Source of the DNA: Echinometra lucunter
Lineage: Eukaryota; Echinodermata; Echinoidea; Camarodonta; Echinometridae
Assembly (NCBI GenBank): GCA_029962745.1
Contig: CM057160.1
Span: 3,078,041 to 3,142,040, forward strand
Direction of reading: 5' to 3'
DNA length: 64,000 nt
Position numbers and translations under genes: made by a program. Each line of letters starts with the position of its first letter. Within the stretch, counting starts at the first letter, position 1. The notes beneath the pieces were generated by a model that was given only the letters and a program-made list of their open reading frames with translations, did not search any database and was not told the origin of the DNA. Positions 40,801 through 45,980 of the stretch are shown here, in pieces.

Positions 40801-41884
40801 AAAAAAAGGCACTTCGTGTTATTCATAGCTCTGCCTTCCGTTCACACACGGATCCGTTGTTCTTTGAGAGTAAAATATGAAAGTCAGAGACCTGTATTTA
40901 TTCCAGTTAGGGCAATTATGTACAACTACAATAATATGCTCTTCCCCATATTTTTGATGCCATGTTCCTTAAAAAATCAATCTTACCATAACTATCCCTC
41001 GAGACGCTCTTACGAATTTCATTTACCTTTCTGCAGAACTTTACTAGCCAAAAACACATTCATATACAACAGTCCCAAATTCTGGAACTCTCTTAGTAAT
41101 GATATTAAAGATAGTGTCTCTTTGAATGCATTTAAACATAAGCTCAAACTTTTCCTGCTTCATTCTTACAACAGTTAACAATGGAACTGAGATTTCACTT
41201 TTGGTTACGTCTAATCAAGGTCATCGCACTATCCTATACATACGTAATTCCCACCTGTCTATTCTTTTTATATTCAGTCTGGTTGTCGGTCATGTTATNN
41301 NNNNNNNNNNNNNNNNNNNNNNNNNNNNNNNNNNNNNNNNNNNNNNNNNNNNNNNNNNNNNNNNNNNNNNNNNNNNNNNNNNNNNNNNNNNNNNNNNNNN
41401 NNNNNNNNNNNNNNNNNNNNNNNNNNNNNNNNNNNNNNNNNNNNNNNNNNNNNNNNNNNNNNNNNNNNNNNNNNNNNNNNNNNNNNNNNNNNNNNNNNNN
41501 NNNNNNNNNNNNNNNNNNNNNNNNNNNNNNNNNNNNNNNNNNNNNNNNNNNNNNNNNNNNNNNNNNNNNNNNNNNNNNNNNNNNNNNNNNNNNNNNNNNN
41601 NNNNNNNNNNNNNNNNNNNNNNNNNNNNNNNNNNNNNNNNNNNNNNNNNNNNNNNNNNNNNNNNNNNNNNNNNNNNNNNNNNNNNNNNNNNNNNNNNNNN
41701 NNNNNNNNNNNNNNNNNNNNNNNNNNNNNNNNNNNNNNNNNNNNNNNNNNNNNNNNNNNNNNNNNNNNNNNNNNNNNNNNNNNNNNNNNNNNNNNNNNAA
41801 AGGACACTTTTCAACAGTTCAAAATGAAATATTGTACATTTATTTTCATCCTGTTTCAGGAAAAACGAAAACCCAAACCTTTGA
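11843..41884 (+). CDS. SLC22-type organic ion transporter, gene 2 (ten exons plus a displaced last exon)
   Basis: A nearly complete SLC22 transporter. Exons: 11843-11992, 14016-14297, 15657-15760, 16257-16411, 17463-17631, 19292-19433, 20110-20207, 21519-21727, 24602-24710, 25138-25347, and probably 41860-41884. All junctions have AG/GT borders with compatible phases. About 550 residues is normal for the family. Order of parts: N-terminal [18 protein letters not shown] with helix 1; a large Cys-rich extracellular loop with NCT and NES glycosylation sequons; FDLVCDRKY before helix 2; the MFS loop motif ADRFGRKPG; helices 4-6; [17 protein letters not shown]; helices 7-12; [17 protein letters not shown]. 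The start is the first ATG in frame with family homology. The last exon lies past two assembly gaps (see findings), and its reading frame differs by one base from that of gene 1. Substrate unknown. Confidence 0.88.
11993..14015. other. Intron 1 of SLC22 gene 2
   Basis: Contains a (GT)n run at ~12137-12158, three isolated GAGCGAAGCGAG-type cores (about 12280, 12489 and 12633) also seen at 690-1280, and a 20-G run at ~13886. No exon recognised. Confidence 0.6.
14016..14297 (+). CDS. SLC22 gene 2, exon 2 (extracellular loop)
   Basis: The 282-nt exon, phase 0 to phase 0, encodes the large loop between helices 1 and 2. It has several Cys residues (NCT, SEC, DQCHKY, SCDQGW) and ends YTFTQS. The middle ~214 bp are almost identical to the third copy at 27829-28044. 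Confidence 0.93.
14984..15138. mobile_element. Palindromic MITE-like element
   Basis: The left end TATACACTCTCAGAACAGTT and the right end AACTGTTCTAAGGGTATA form an imperfect inverted repeat around an AT-rich centre. It lies in intron 2 of SLC22 gene 2. Confidence 0.7.
15264..15471. mobile_element. Palindromic MITE-like element
   Basis: Arms CAAGAAAGTTGCAATCGATT and the mirrored GATCGAAACTCAACTTTCTTG surround a centre rich in GCAAAT/ATTTGC words. It is in intron 2 of SLC22 gene 2, about 190 bp before exon 3. Confidence 0.7.
15657..15760 (+). CDS. SLC22 gene 2, exon 3
   Basis: The 104-nt exon begins after TTTCCAG and encodes [19 protein letters not shown] and helix 2, ending GAIAD(R). This is the classic SLC22 FDLVC segment. 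Confidence 0.93.
16257..16411 (+). CDS. SLC22 gene 2, exon 4
   Basis: The 155-nt exon completes the MFS motif ADRFGRKPG and encodes helix 3 and part of helix 4, ending [10 protein letters not shown] 325-bp palindromic element starts about 90 bp beyond its donor. Confidence 0.92.
16501..16827. mobile_element. GC-rich palindromic element with internal short repeats
   Basis: Left CCTGAAGTACGCGCGACAAC and right GTCGAGCGTACTTCAGG are arms of a long inverted repeat. Inside, the word GTCGTGAAATTCACGACC (itself palindromic) and GCGAAATTCA recur several times. It begins ~90 bp after exon 4 of SLC22 gene 2. ORFs on both strands here are shadows of the palindrome. Confidence 0.75.
17463..17631 (+). CDS. 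SLC22 gene 2, exon 5
   Basis: The 169-nt exon starts [20 protein letters not shown], containing the E-x-x-G-P-x-x-R pattern before helix 5. It continues through helix 6 ([11 protein letters not shown]) and ends in TAT-CC before GTAAGT. Confidence 0.92.
17797..18047. repeat. Tandem duplication of ~120-130 bp
   Basis: Two copies of a segment containing GTCGAGTGTGCATACGTG, TTGACGTTATCAAATCGG and CGAGAAACCCAAATACAG, starting near 17811 and 17945. It lies in intron 5 of SLC22 gene 2. Confidence 0.8.
18955..19195 (+). mobile_element. tRNA-derived SINE
   Basis: The head has RNA polymerase III box A- and B-like words: TGGTGTAGCGGTTG near 18961 and GGTTCGAATCC near 19005. The ~170-bp tRNA-unrelated tail contains GGATACCCGATAGGAAG and GCCGTGCTAAAGCCGGGG. 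It lies 100 bp before exon 6 of SLC22 gene 2. It is not a functional tRNA: no clear acceptor stem was found. Confidence 0.65.
19292..19433 (+). CDS. SLC22 gene 2, exon 6
   Basis: The 142-nt exon lies between ATTCTAG and GTATCG. It encodes [19 protein letters not shown] and a charged stretch ending FYKKE. Confidence 0.92.
19580..19665. repeat. (TG)n microsatellite
   Basis: TG dinucleotides with CG interruptions, in intron 6 of SLC22 gene 2. Confidence 0.85.
20110..20207 (+). CDS. SLC22 gene 2, exon 7
   Basis: The 98-nt exon encodes [20 protein letters not shown] and the start of helix 7. The donor is GTAAGA. Length and phase are identical to gene 1. Confidence 0.9.
20314..20636. mobile_element. 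MITE with a second palindrome nested inside
   Basis: The outer arms are GGCCCCCGTTTCATAAGACT and AAGTTTTATGAAACGAGGGCC. Inside, a palindrome at about 20454-20590 (GAACACGGACATACTGAAGC / GCTTCAGTATGTCCGTGTTC) is bracketed by two copies of GTTATTGCAATTTG (20416-20429 and 20591-20604). This suggests insertion of the inner element with duplication of its target. The outer element is related to 51586-51735. Confidence 0.78.
21519..21727 (+). CDS. SLC22 gene 2, exon 8
   Basis: The 209-nt exon starts after CCTGCAG. It encodes [20 protein letters not shown], helix 8 and the EWFGRRFSL loop. The donor is GTAAGT. Confidence 0.93.
21929..21954. repeat. Short GTCTCGC palindrome and (GTC)n tract
   Basis: GTCTCGC ... 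GCGAGAC forms a 26-bp hairpin, followed to ~22015 by GGCGTCGTCGTC-type repeats and then directly by the ~161-bp array. Confidence 0.65.
22025..22830. repeat. ~161-bp tandem array, five copies, with AGGTCA direct repeats
   Basis: Copies begin near 22029, 22189, 22351, 22512 and 22673. Each contains ACTTTCTATAG or ACTTTTTATACC, a CCATCTCTTGAAGG segment, CAGGTCAAGTT, the AAGGTCAAAGGTCA cluster and CATGACTGGCACTGTGCT. Copies 1, 3 and 5 resemble each other, as do 2 and 4 (GTAGGATTGCC), so the array is dimeric. It lies in intron 8 of SLC22 gene 2. Confidence 0.9.
22840..23456. repeat. Direct duplications
   Basis: A ~120-bp segment with CAACAGAGTTCATTCTACAG and TGAACCAGATTTTGTATTTT occurs at 22868-22986 and again at 23340-23456. 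Between them an ~80-bp segment (ATAATTTGTGAACTCCC) is itself duplicated at about 23047 and 23137. A (TTTA)n run lies at ~23000-23045. Confidence 0.8.
23596..23805. repeat. (ATT)n / (TTTA)n microsatellite
   Basis: About 210 bp of ATT trinucleotides with ACT variants and a central (TTTA)n block. Confidence 0.95.
24602..24710 (+). CDS. SLC22 gene 2, exon 9
   Basis: The 109-nt exon encodes [20 protein letters not shown] through EVLPTPIR. The donor is GTTACC, a less usual +3/+4 context than gene 1's GTAACC. Confidence 0.9.
25138..25347 (+). CDS. SLC22 gene 2, exon 10
   Basis: The 210-nt exon encodes helices 11-12 ([19 protein letters not shown]) and [17 protein letters not shown]. The donor is GTAGGC. 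Phase 2 out requires one more coding exon. Confidence 0.93.
25755..26075. repeat. (AAT)n-type microsatellite
   Basis: About 320 bp of ATAATAATG/ATAACAATA variants ending in GATGATGATG, in the last intron of SLC22 gene 2, about 190 bp before the assembly gap. Confidence 0.92.
26268..26767. other. Assembly gap (500 N)
   Basis: Exactly 500 N, so a placeholder rather than a measured gap. The 24 bases at 26243-26266, just before the gap, recur exactly at 41799-41822, the start of the sequence after the second gap. Confidence 1.
27796..28554 (+). pseudogene. SLC22 gene 3, exons 2-3 only (truncated copy)
   Basis: Two exons of a third SLC22 copy: 27796-28074 (279 nt; [19 protein letters not shown] through YTFTQS) and 28451-28554 (104 nt; [19 protein letters not shown] and helix 2). 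Both are open, with proper AG/GT borders (donors GTAAAG and GTAAGG). No first exon is found between the contig edge at 26768 and 27796. After 28554 the intron runs into a foldback element, a satellite array and ELP4, with no exon 4. It could be a broken copy or a real gene cut by misassembly. The exons themselves show no disabling change. Confidence 0.75.
28692..31471. mobile_element. Foldback element with ~1.1-kb inverted arms and 16-bp repeats
   Basis: The left arm (28692-29795) and right arm (30373-31471) are near-perfect reverse complements around a ~577-bp unique centre. The outer ~370 bp of each arm is about 22 tandem copies of a 15-16-bp unit, AGGACAACTCCCCCGG or variants. The inner ~700 bp is unique arm sequence (e.g. 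GGTGTTGGGTTTGACAGC). No transposase is recognised in the centre. The design resembles foldback transposons such as the sea urchin TU family, recalled as having short tandem repeats in the outer arm domain. The Gly/Pro-rich ORFs are artefacts of the repeats. Confidence 0.85.
29796..30372. other. Unique centre of the foldback element
   Basis: A 577-bp AT-rich spacer with a GT run, poly-G/C and poly-A tracts. No ORF with recognisable homology and no transposase motif. Confidence 0.6.
31472..35550. repeat. ~210-bp satellite, about 20 copies
   Basis: GTGGGTATTTCCTGTGAGCC recurs about every 205-215 bp from 31505 to 35490. Each unit has: AGCGGACC; a C-tract of variable length (8 to ~24); a CCCATATATATTACACGTGG palindromic segment closing with TATATGGG; GGTCCGCT (complement of AGCGGACC); and AAATAACTTTTAATGAAAT. 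Length changes come almost wholly from the C-tract. Variant forms (TACAATATCCAAATAG versus TACAACATCCACATAG; GCTTTGG, GCTATGG or GCTGTGG) alternate, showing a higher-order two-unit pattern in places. The last copy degenerates (AGCCCTTGCGGACC). Confidence 0.95.
36037..36178 (+). CDS. ELP4: Elongator complex protein 4, first coding exon
   Basis: The ATG at 36037 opens 47 codons plus one base before GTATGA. The peptide contains [20 protein letters not shown] and [18 protein letters not shown]. This matches the N terminus of ELP4 (T-S-F-Q-R-R-G, [25 protein letters not shown]), the RecA-like subunit of the Elongator Elp4-5-6 ring needed for tRNA wobble-uridine modification. The start sits in a good context (AACAAGATGG). 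No further ELP4 exon (expected next: GGG-x-x-V-G plus the ATP-binding region) was recognised downstream in the window, so only the 5' end is present. The exon is in the contig whose placement is doubtful. Confidence 0.82.
36341..36486. mobile_element. MITE, ACCGTCATAAGTCTAAG family
   Basis: An almost perfect hairpin: TTTCACGAAACCGTCATAAG on the left, CTTATGACGGTTTTCG and TTTCGTGAAACGCAGCCC on the right, with CGCGTGTTAATTCTACAAC at the loop. It lies downstream of ELP4 exon 1. Confidence 0.82.
36487..36670. repeat. Short palindromic AAACACTGTTTATC array
   Basis: Repeated variants of GATAAACACTGTTTATCG and AAAAACGGTGTTTATCGAC, each ~18-25 bp and self-complementary. The same kind of array continues at 37270-37405, on the other side of a MITE. 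Confidence 0.65.
36711..37265. mobile_element. Long MITE of the ACCGTCATAAGTCTAAG family with nested insert
   Basis: The outer arms (GCTGTTTCATGAAACCGT and ATGACGGTTTCATGAAACGC) match the 36341 and 55827 elements. Between them a second inverted pair, GTTAACCCATTCGTGACAGG and the mirrored TGTCACAAATGGGTTAAC, marks a nested ~430-bp element. Confidence 0.72.
38805..39320. repeat. Dispersed poly-G / CTCGCTTCGCTC repeat
   Basis: Starts GCGGCACCAAGG and a ~24-G run, shares AATTTTGAGGACTGAAAAGA, GATGTTGTCATAAGCATCAT and TTTTCCGCTCTTCAAAACTT with 250-440, and ends with a C-run then CCACTCCTCAAAGTGG..TTACGCCGG. That end is the reverse complement of 112-138. It is a mobile repeat of unknown class. Confidence 0.75.
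39834..41178 (+). pseudogene. Non-LTR retrotransposon reverse transcriptase, 5'-truncated and frameshifted
   Basis: Reading across frames gives RT blocks in order: [102 protein letters not shown] (catalytic FADD), [13 protein letters not shown], then a C-terminal region with [11 protein letters not shown] and [20 protein letters not shown]. This order is that of a Jockey/CR1-type LINE. There are at least three frameshifts, one just after FLDFSK. The endonuclease domain is missing. The element is dead. Confidence 0.88.
41299..41798. other. Assembly gap (500 N)
   Basis: A second exactly 500-N placeholder. The flanking plus-strand sequence on its left is retrotransposon-derived. The sequence on its right repeats the end of the contig that stops at 26267. 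Confidence 1.
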
Positions 41885-41912
41885 AATGAAGCAGTTACCG
41901 GCGCAAGTATGA
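41860..41912 (+). CDS. Candidate last exon of SLC22 gene 2
   Basis: The segment after TGTTTCAG resembles the gene 1 last exon: acceptor, GAAAAACGAAA, then a short tail. In the frame conserved with gene 1 it reads [15 protein letters not shown] before a stop at 41910-41912 (compare EEVQAMEKLPTKV). In the phase demanded by exon 10 it reads KNENPNL and stops at 41882-41884. The difference is one extra A in an A-run. Either the tail has changed or the base is a sequencing error. Confidence 0.6.
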
Positions 41913-42641
41913 AGCAAGCATTTGGATGCCCACAACCACTGTTTCGAGTATTGATCCGTCCCTATGTATTTCTACGGGGGGGGGGGGGGAGCAAACACAC
42001 TAATCTAATTTGTTATATAATTGGGGTGGGGTGGGAATCAAGCTATAGCATCAGTAATCATACTGGGTTAATGTTTTACTGAAATAAAAGACAAATACAA
42101 ACATTTGCATTGAATATGTAGTATATTATATTTAGAACTTTTTATCGAATATTCAATTTGCAGTGAAATTCGATATGAATTACCCGTTAGTAAATACATG
42201 AATTGTGTACAATCACGAAAAATTATTTTGCTGTGTATGTATTTGGGTTTCCATTGTCACTATACTATGAGCTTCAAATAATGATTGCCATAGAAAAAAA
42301 ATTCACGAAGAGTTTGTTGCAAAGGGGTTAGATCCGCTTCTGATGAAAATCAAGTTCTTGATATCAGAACATTTTTTCAACTGTGTACCTGTCTTTTGAA
42401 CAAGAGTATCAAACTTATTACAGAGCACCATGAAAGAATGCACTTTCCAAATTTCATTTTCCATAGACGCCTGTACAAAATCTGGCAAGCAAATGCGTTT
42501 TCTCTGTAGTTACAAAAGTGGATCTAACCCCTATTGCAAATAAACTCTTCATAATCACATTGCCCGTTCAAAATATGCTCTCAATAACAGAAATGTGGCT
42601 GGTACTAGTCGATGAACGCATACGCGCAAGGGAGAGGTGTA

Positions 42642-43055
42642 AAGCCCGGCGCACACTTCACGATCCGACTGCGATCCGATTTTGGAAAAATTTGTTATAA
42701 CATTCGATATGAACATTCAACATGTAAAATCTTCATGATCAAAGTTCCGAAAAGTCGTATGAACACTACATTCGAAATTCCAGGCTATTGTGAGCCCCCA
42801 TGTAGGAAAAAAAGCGAATTCAATTCCAAATCGTAGTGACGTCATAGCAATCTTGCGATCAGCTAAGATTTGAAGCCGATTTTGCCTTTTCTCCGACCAC
42901 AAGGCTTGCAGTTAACCAATTTCGATTTTAGTATTCCTATCATTCATCTGAACTTCGAATAAGATCATTTGACTTGTTTAAACTTTCATATAATGCTAAA
43001 TGCTATTTGTTCAAAAATCTGGTAGTAGTCGGATCGTATAGTGTGCGGTGGGCTT
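42642..43055. mobile_element. Palindromic MITE-like element
   Basis: Left AAGCCCGGCGCACACTTCAC and GATCCGACTGCGATCC, right GTAGTCGGATCGTATAGTGT and GCGGTGGGCTT. The arms are imperfect, and the ~350-bp interior is AT-rich. Confidence 0.7.
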
Positions 43056-43076
43056 AACATACATAGCACAAAGACT

Positions 43077-43195
43077 GTTCGTTCTATGTCTTCACCTTCG
43101 CCTAAACCCAGGTTCGAACCTGAGTCATGTTTCGGATGGTGGCGTTAAAGGCTGGTCCCAGACGAATGTATTGATACACATATGTAAAAATGCAC
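43077..43195 (+). mobile_element. Possible SINE fragment with tRNA-type B box
   Basis: GGTTCGAACCTGAGTCATG (from ~43112) resembles a polymerase III B box, followed by GATGGTGGCGTTAAAGGCTG and GTCCCAGACG, a tail style common in invertebrate SINEs. No A box was confirmed. Confidence 0.4.
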
Positions 43196-43864
43196 TATAA
43201 AAAACCTCGACGACAAGATAACTTGTTTCGAGTTTTGAAACTCTACTCTGACTTGGGTTCCGTATGTCATGCCTAATGTCGTCATTTATTTTCTTCATAC
43301 TTCTCTAACCGTTAACGGATAGAATGCCAGGCAACGTTTCTTCTTTTTAGGGTTTAATTCATACACTCTGTCTTTAAGCAATATAAAGAAATTTTAGGCA
43401 TCGGCTAGGATCACATTACTGTTAAAACGGGCAAAAGCTGAATAATACTCCTCGATAAAAATTGACGAGAAATCAGATACCAACATGACATGTTCCCGAG
43501 ATCTTGAAGCTCATAATTCACACTTGATTTGCGAGTACAAATTGAAATTTCATGTAACAGAGAAATTCCGTTACAACCAGTGCACAGGTTGTACGCTTGC
43601 TTTCTTGATAATAATATGTCGTAATCTTTCTCCCAAATTTTGAAACATTAGCGCTCACGTAATAGTCGGTAATACGACATATAGTATTCTGTGCTTTAAC
43701 TTGCCCTGAAATATTCTTAGTCTTTGAATTTGTGTTCTGCTTTGTGATAAAGACATTTATTGCACAAAAATGGGATTCATGAATCTCAAATAAACCCTTC
43801 AAAAATGTAAGGATTCCCCACTTACAGAATTGTTGTACTGATGTATGCAAAGTTTTGTACACAC

Positions 43865-44195
43865 TAAGAATAAAGGTTCAATTTTGCACCCATCAAATGC
43901 AACACTGGGAGCTCCTTTATGGGTACAACTTTGCACCTAAAGAAGCATTATGCACCATTAAGTGTGCAGTTAGCTACATTTTGCACCCTTATGGGTGCAG
44001 AGTTGTACCCTTTAGGGAAGGTGCAAATTTGCACCCTTTTGAATGCAAAAGTTTCTGCACGGGCATTTCCGAGTGCAAACAAGTAGAAAAGGTGCATCTT
44101 TGCACCTTTTTCATGTAGGATGCAAAATTGCACCCCAAAAGGTGCTGCCATTGTTGCATTTAGGGTGCAAAATTGAACCTTTCATTATGATTCTA
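43865..44195. mobile_element. Palindrome rich in GGTGCAAA / TTTGCACC words
   Basis: Left AAGAATAAAGGTTCAATTTT, right AAAATTGAACCTTTCATTAT. The interior has roughly a dozen GGGTGCA or TGCACC words on both strands, forming many small hairpins. ORFs on both strands are shadows. Confidence 0.7.
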
Positions 44196-45579
44196 AATAT
44201 GTATGTTAACCAGTCTCTTTCGCCTTTATAAGTGAAAGAATACGTCAAAAAAGATTTGAAATACTCTATAACCAGAAACAACAGATTGATGCTACATTAT
44301 ACAGATTTGGTATATTAATTTCTGTGCCACCGTGAATTCATTGTTTAGTGAATTTCTAGTTATTCTCAGCTGCTGTATATTATGATCTGATGCTACAAAG
44401 CATTATCATTATGAATTATAATAATTCCCTCGAATATTCAGAGCAATTTCTTTTTTCACATAACCTTAAAATCGGAGATTAAAAAAATGCATATATTGTG
44501 ACGTTGAAATTTAGAGAGAATAGATTGATTGTTTGAGACGGGTAGAAATTGCGAACTTGTAGCTGCATAATGATGGTCATGCATGGTAATCATGGTAATA
44601 ATAAAGAATACTAAGTGTCACAGGTCTCTATGCCCTCCGCAGTCATTGGTAATATATACATATACAACATAATAACGTTCAACATAATTAAGCATAATAT
44701 ATAGCGACAATGAATCAAAAGGAATAGTTACTAAATCACTAATTTAATCATTACATACACATACAATAATATAGCCTGTATATATCACAAATATATTTCA
44801 CAAATAAATAAGTTAATCAATCATTACGAGTATAATCATCTGATCTATATCACAAAACACAAAAATACACATAAAATCATCTATATGTACAACCAAATAC
44901 CACCCAGCAGTAGGAAAAACCTATAGGACTGTCTAGGAATCCTTGAAACCAAATAAGTCTTCAGGGTTCTCCCCAACCTGTCAGTAACTCCCAACCCCTG
45001 AAGCCGGTCAGGGAGCTGATTCTAGAATGTAGACGATGCAGTCGAAAAAGCACAAGAGCCATGTATTTGCATGCATAGACGTGGTAGGAACAGTAAGAAA
45101 ATTCTTATTGAAGGAAAGTACATTTCTGACATGACATTATGAAGTAGTAATATCAGTAATGTACGCTACTTTACAACTGGTAATGTCACAATGACACATA
45201 ATGTCACAACGACAACATAGTGATGACGTACTATTTTTGGTTGAACATGCTGAATGGACAGATTTTCGGTACTGAAATTAACATGATTAATGGAGGTTTA
45301 ATCTAAAGATAAAGTATAAAACCTACGTAGACTATGAGTTTTGAAAACATCTCTGGTACGTCTTGTTAGCTTTGTTCCCCCAACATATACCCTGGCGACA
45401 CTTTGTCGGGAGTGCTAGCATGTCGTTTTCAGTGCTAACATGCATGTGAATTCACTTGTTATTGAATTGAATCTGAGCGTTCCAAATAATTTCAGTGACA
45501 TTCATACAGCCAAAAATGTATCCCTTACGTGTGGCTGTGACATTGTAACAGATCGTATAGGTCAATCCTTTCAGGAGCT

Positions 45580-45980
45580 TTATTCATCATTCACATGTTC
45601 CAGGTATTTTCTGACCTCATATGCACAATCCTCTCGTTCTATGCTCGTAAACACAGCTATCAATTCTTCAAGAGATGCAAAACATCTTCTCTCCGCTGCC
45701 AGTTTGAACAGTACTTCTACAGGATTCGGGTGTGTGCTAATGGCTACTGTGTACCTATCCAGCCGAAACCTTTCGGCTAGAGCCCGCCAGTCATTGCCTG
45801 AGTAACAGGCAGTGGGACGCAGCAGAAGGCACAGCCTGGTTTGAAGGGTATGTGGCAAGATAACCGGAAGGGATGCAAGTCCCGTCGTCTCATCTCCAGG
45901 GTTCCTTAGGTCTGGTGATAGGGGGTGTATCTCATCACTCTTCAGAGACCTTTGGGAAGCCATAGTTGAGACGGTACCAC
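45580..45980 (-). CDS. NLR exon E: C-terminal UNC5-like Death domain
   Basis: The 401-nt terminal exon follows a GTGGCAG acceptor. After a ~45-residue acidic/Pro linker come LQTRLCLLLRP, SGNDWRALAERFRLDRY, NPVEVLFKLAAERR, LEELIAVFTSIEREDCAYEV, ending EHVNDE. The helix 1-2 pattern G-N-D-W-R-x-L-A is typical of UNC5 and related Death domains. An AATAAA hexamer (45579-45584) overlaps the stop codon. If read as a stand-alone gene, the first Met would be at 45963. Confidence 0.78.

Larger units (their letters stand above)
41913..45579. other. Intergenic region between SLC22 gene 2 tail and NLR gene 3' end
   Basis: No gene recognised. Contains palindromic elements at 42642-43055 and 43865-44195, a SINE-like B-box near 43113 and a G-run at ~41978. 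A region near 44890-45080 with ACCCAGCAGTAGG and GGTCAGGGAGCTGATTCTAG may be the 3' end of a decayed repeat. Confidence 0.55.
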
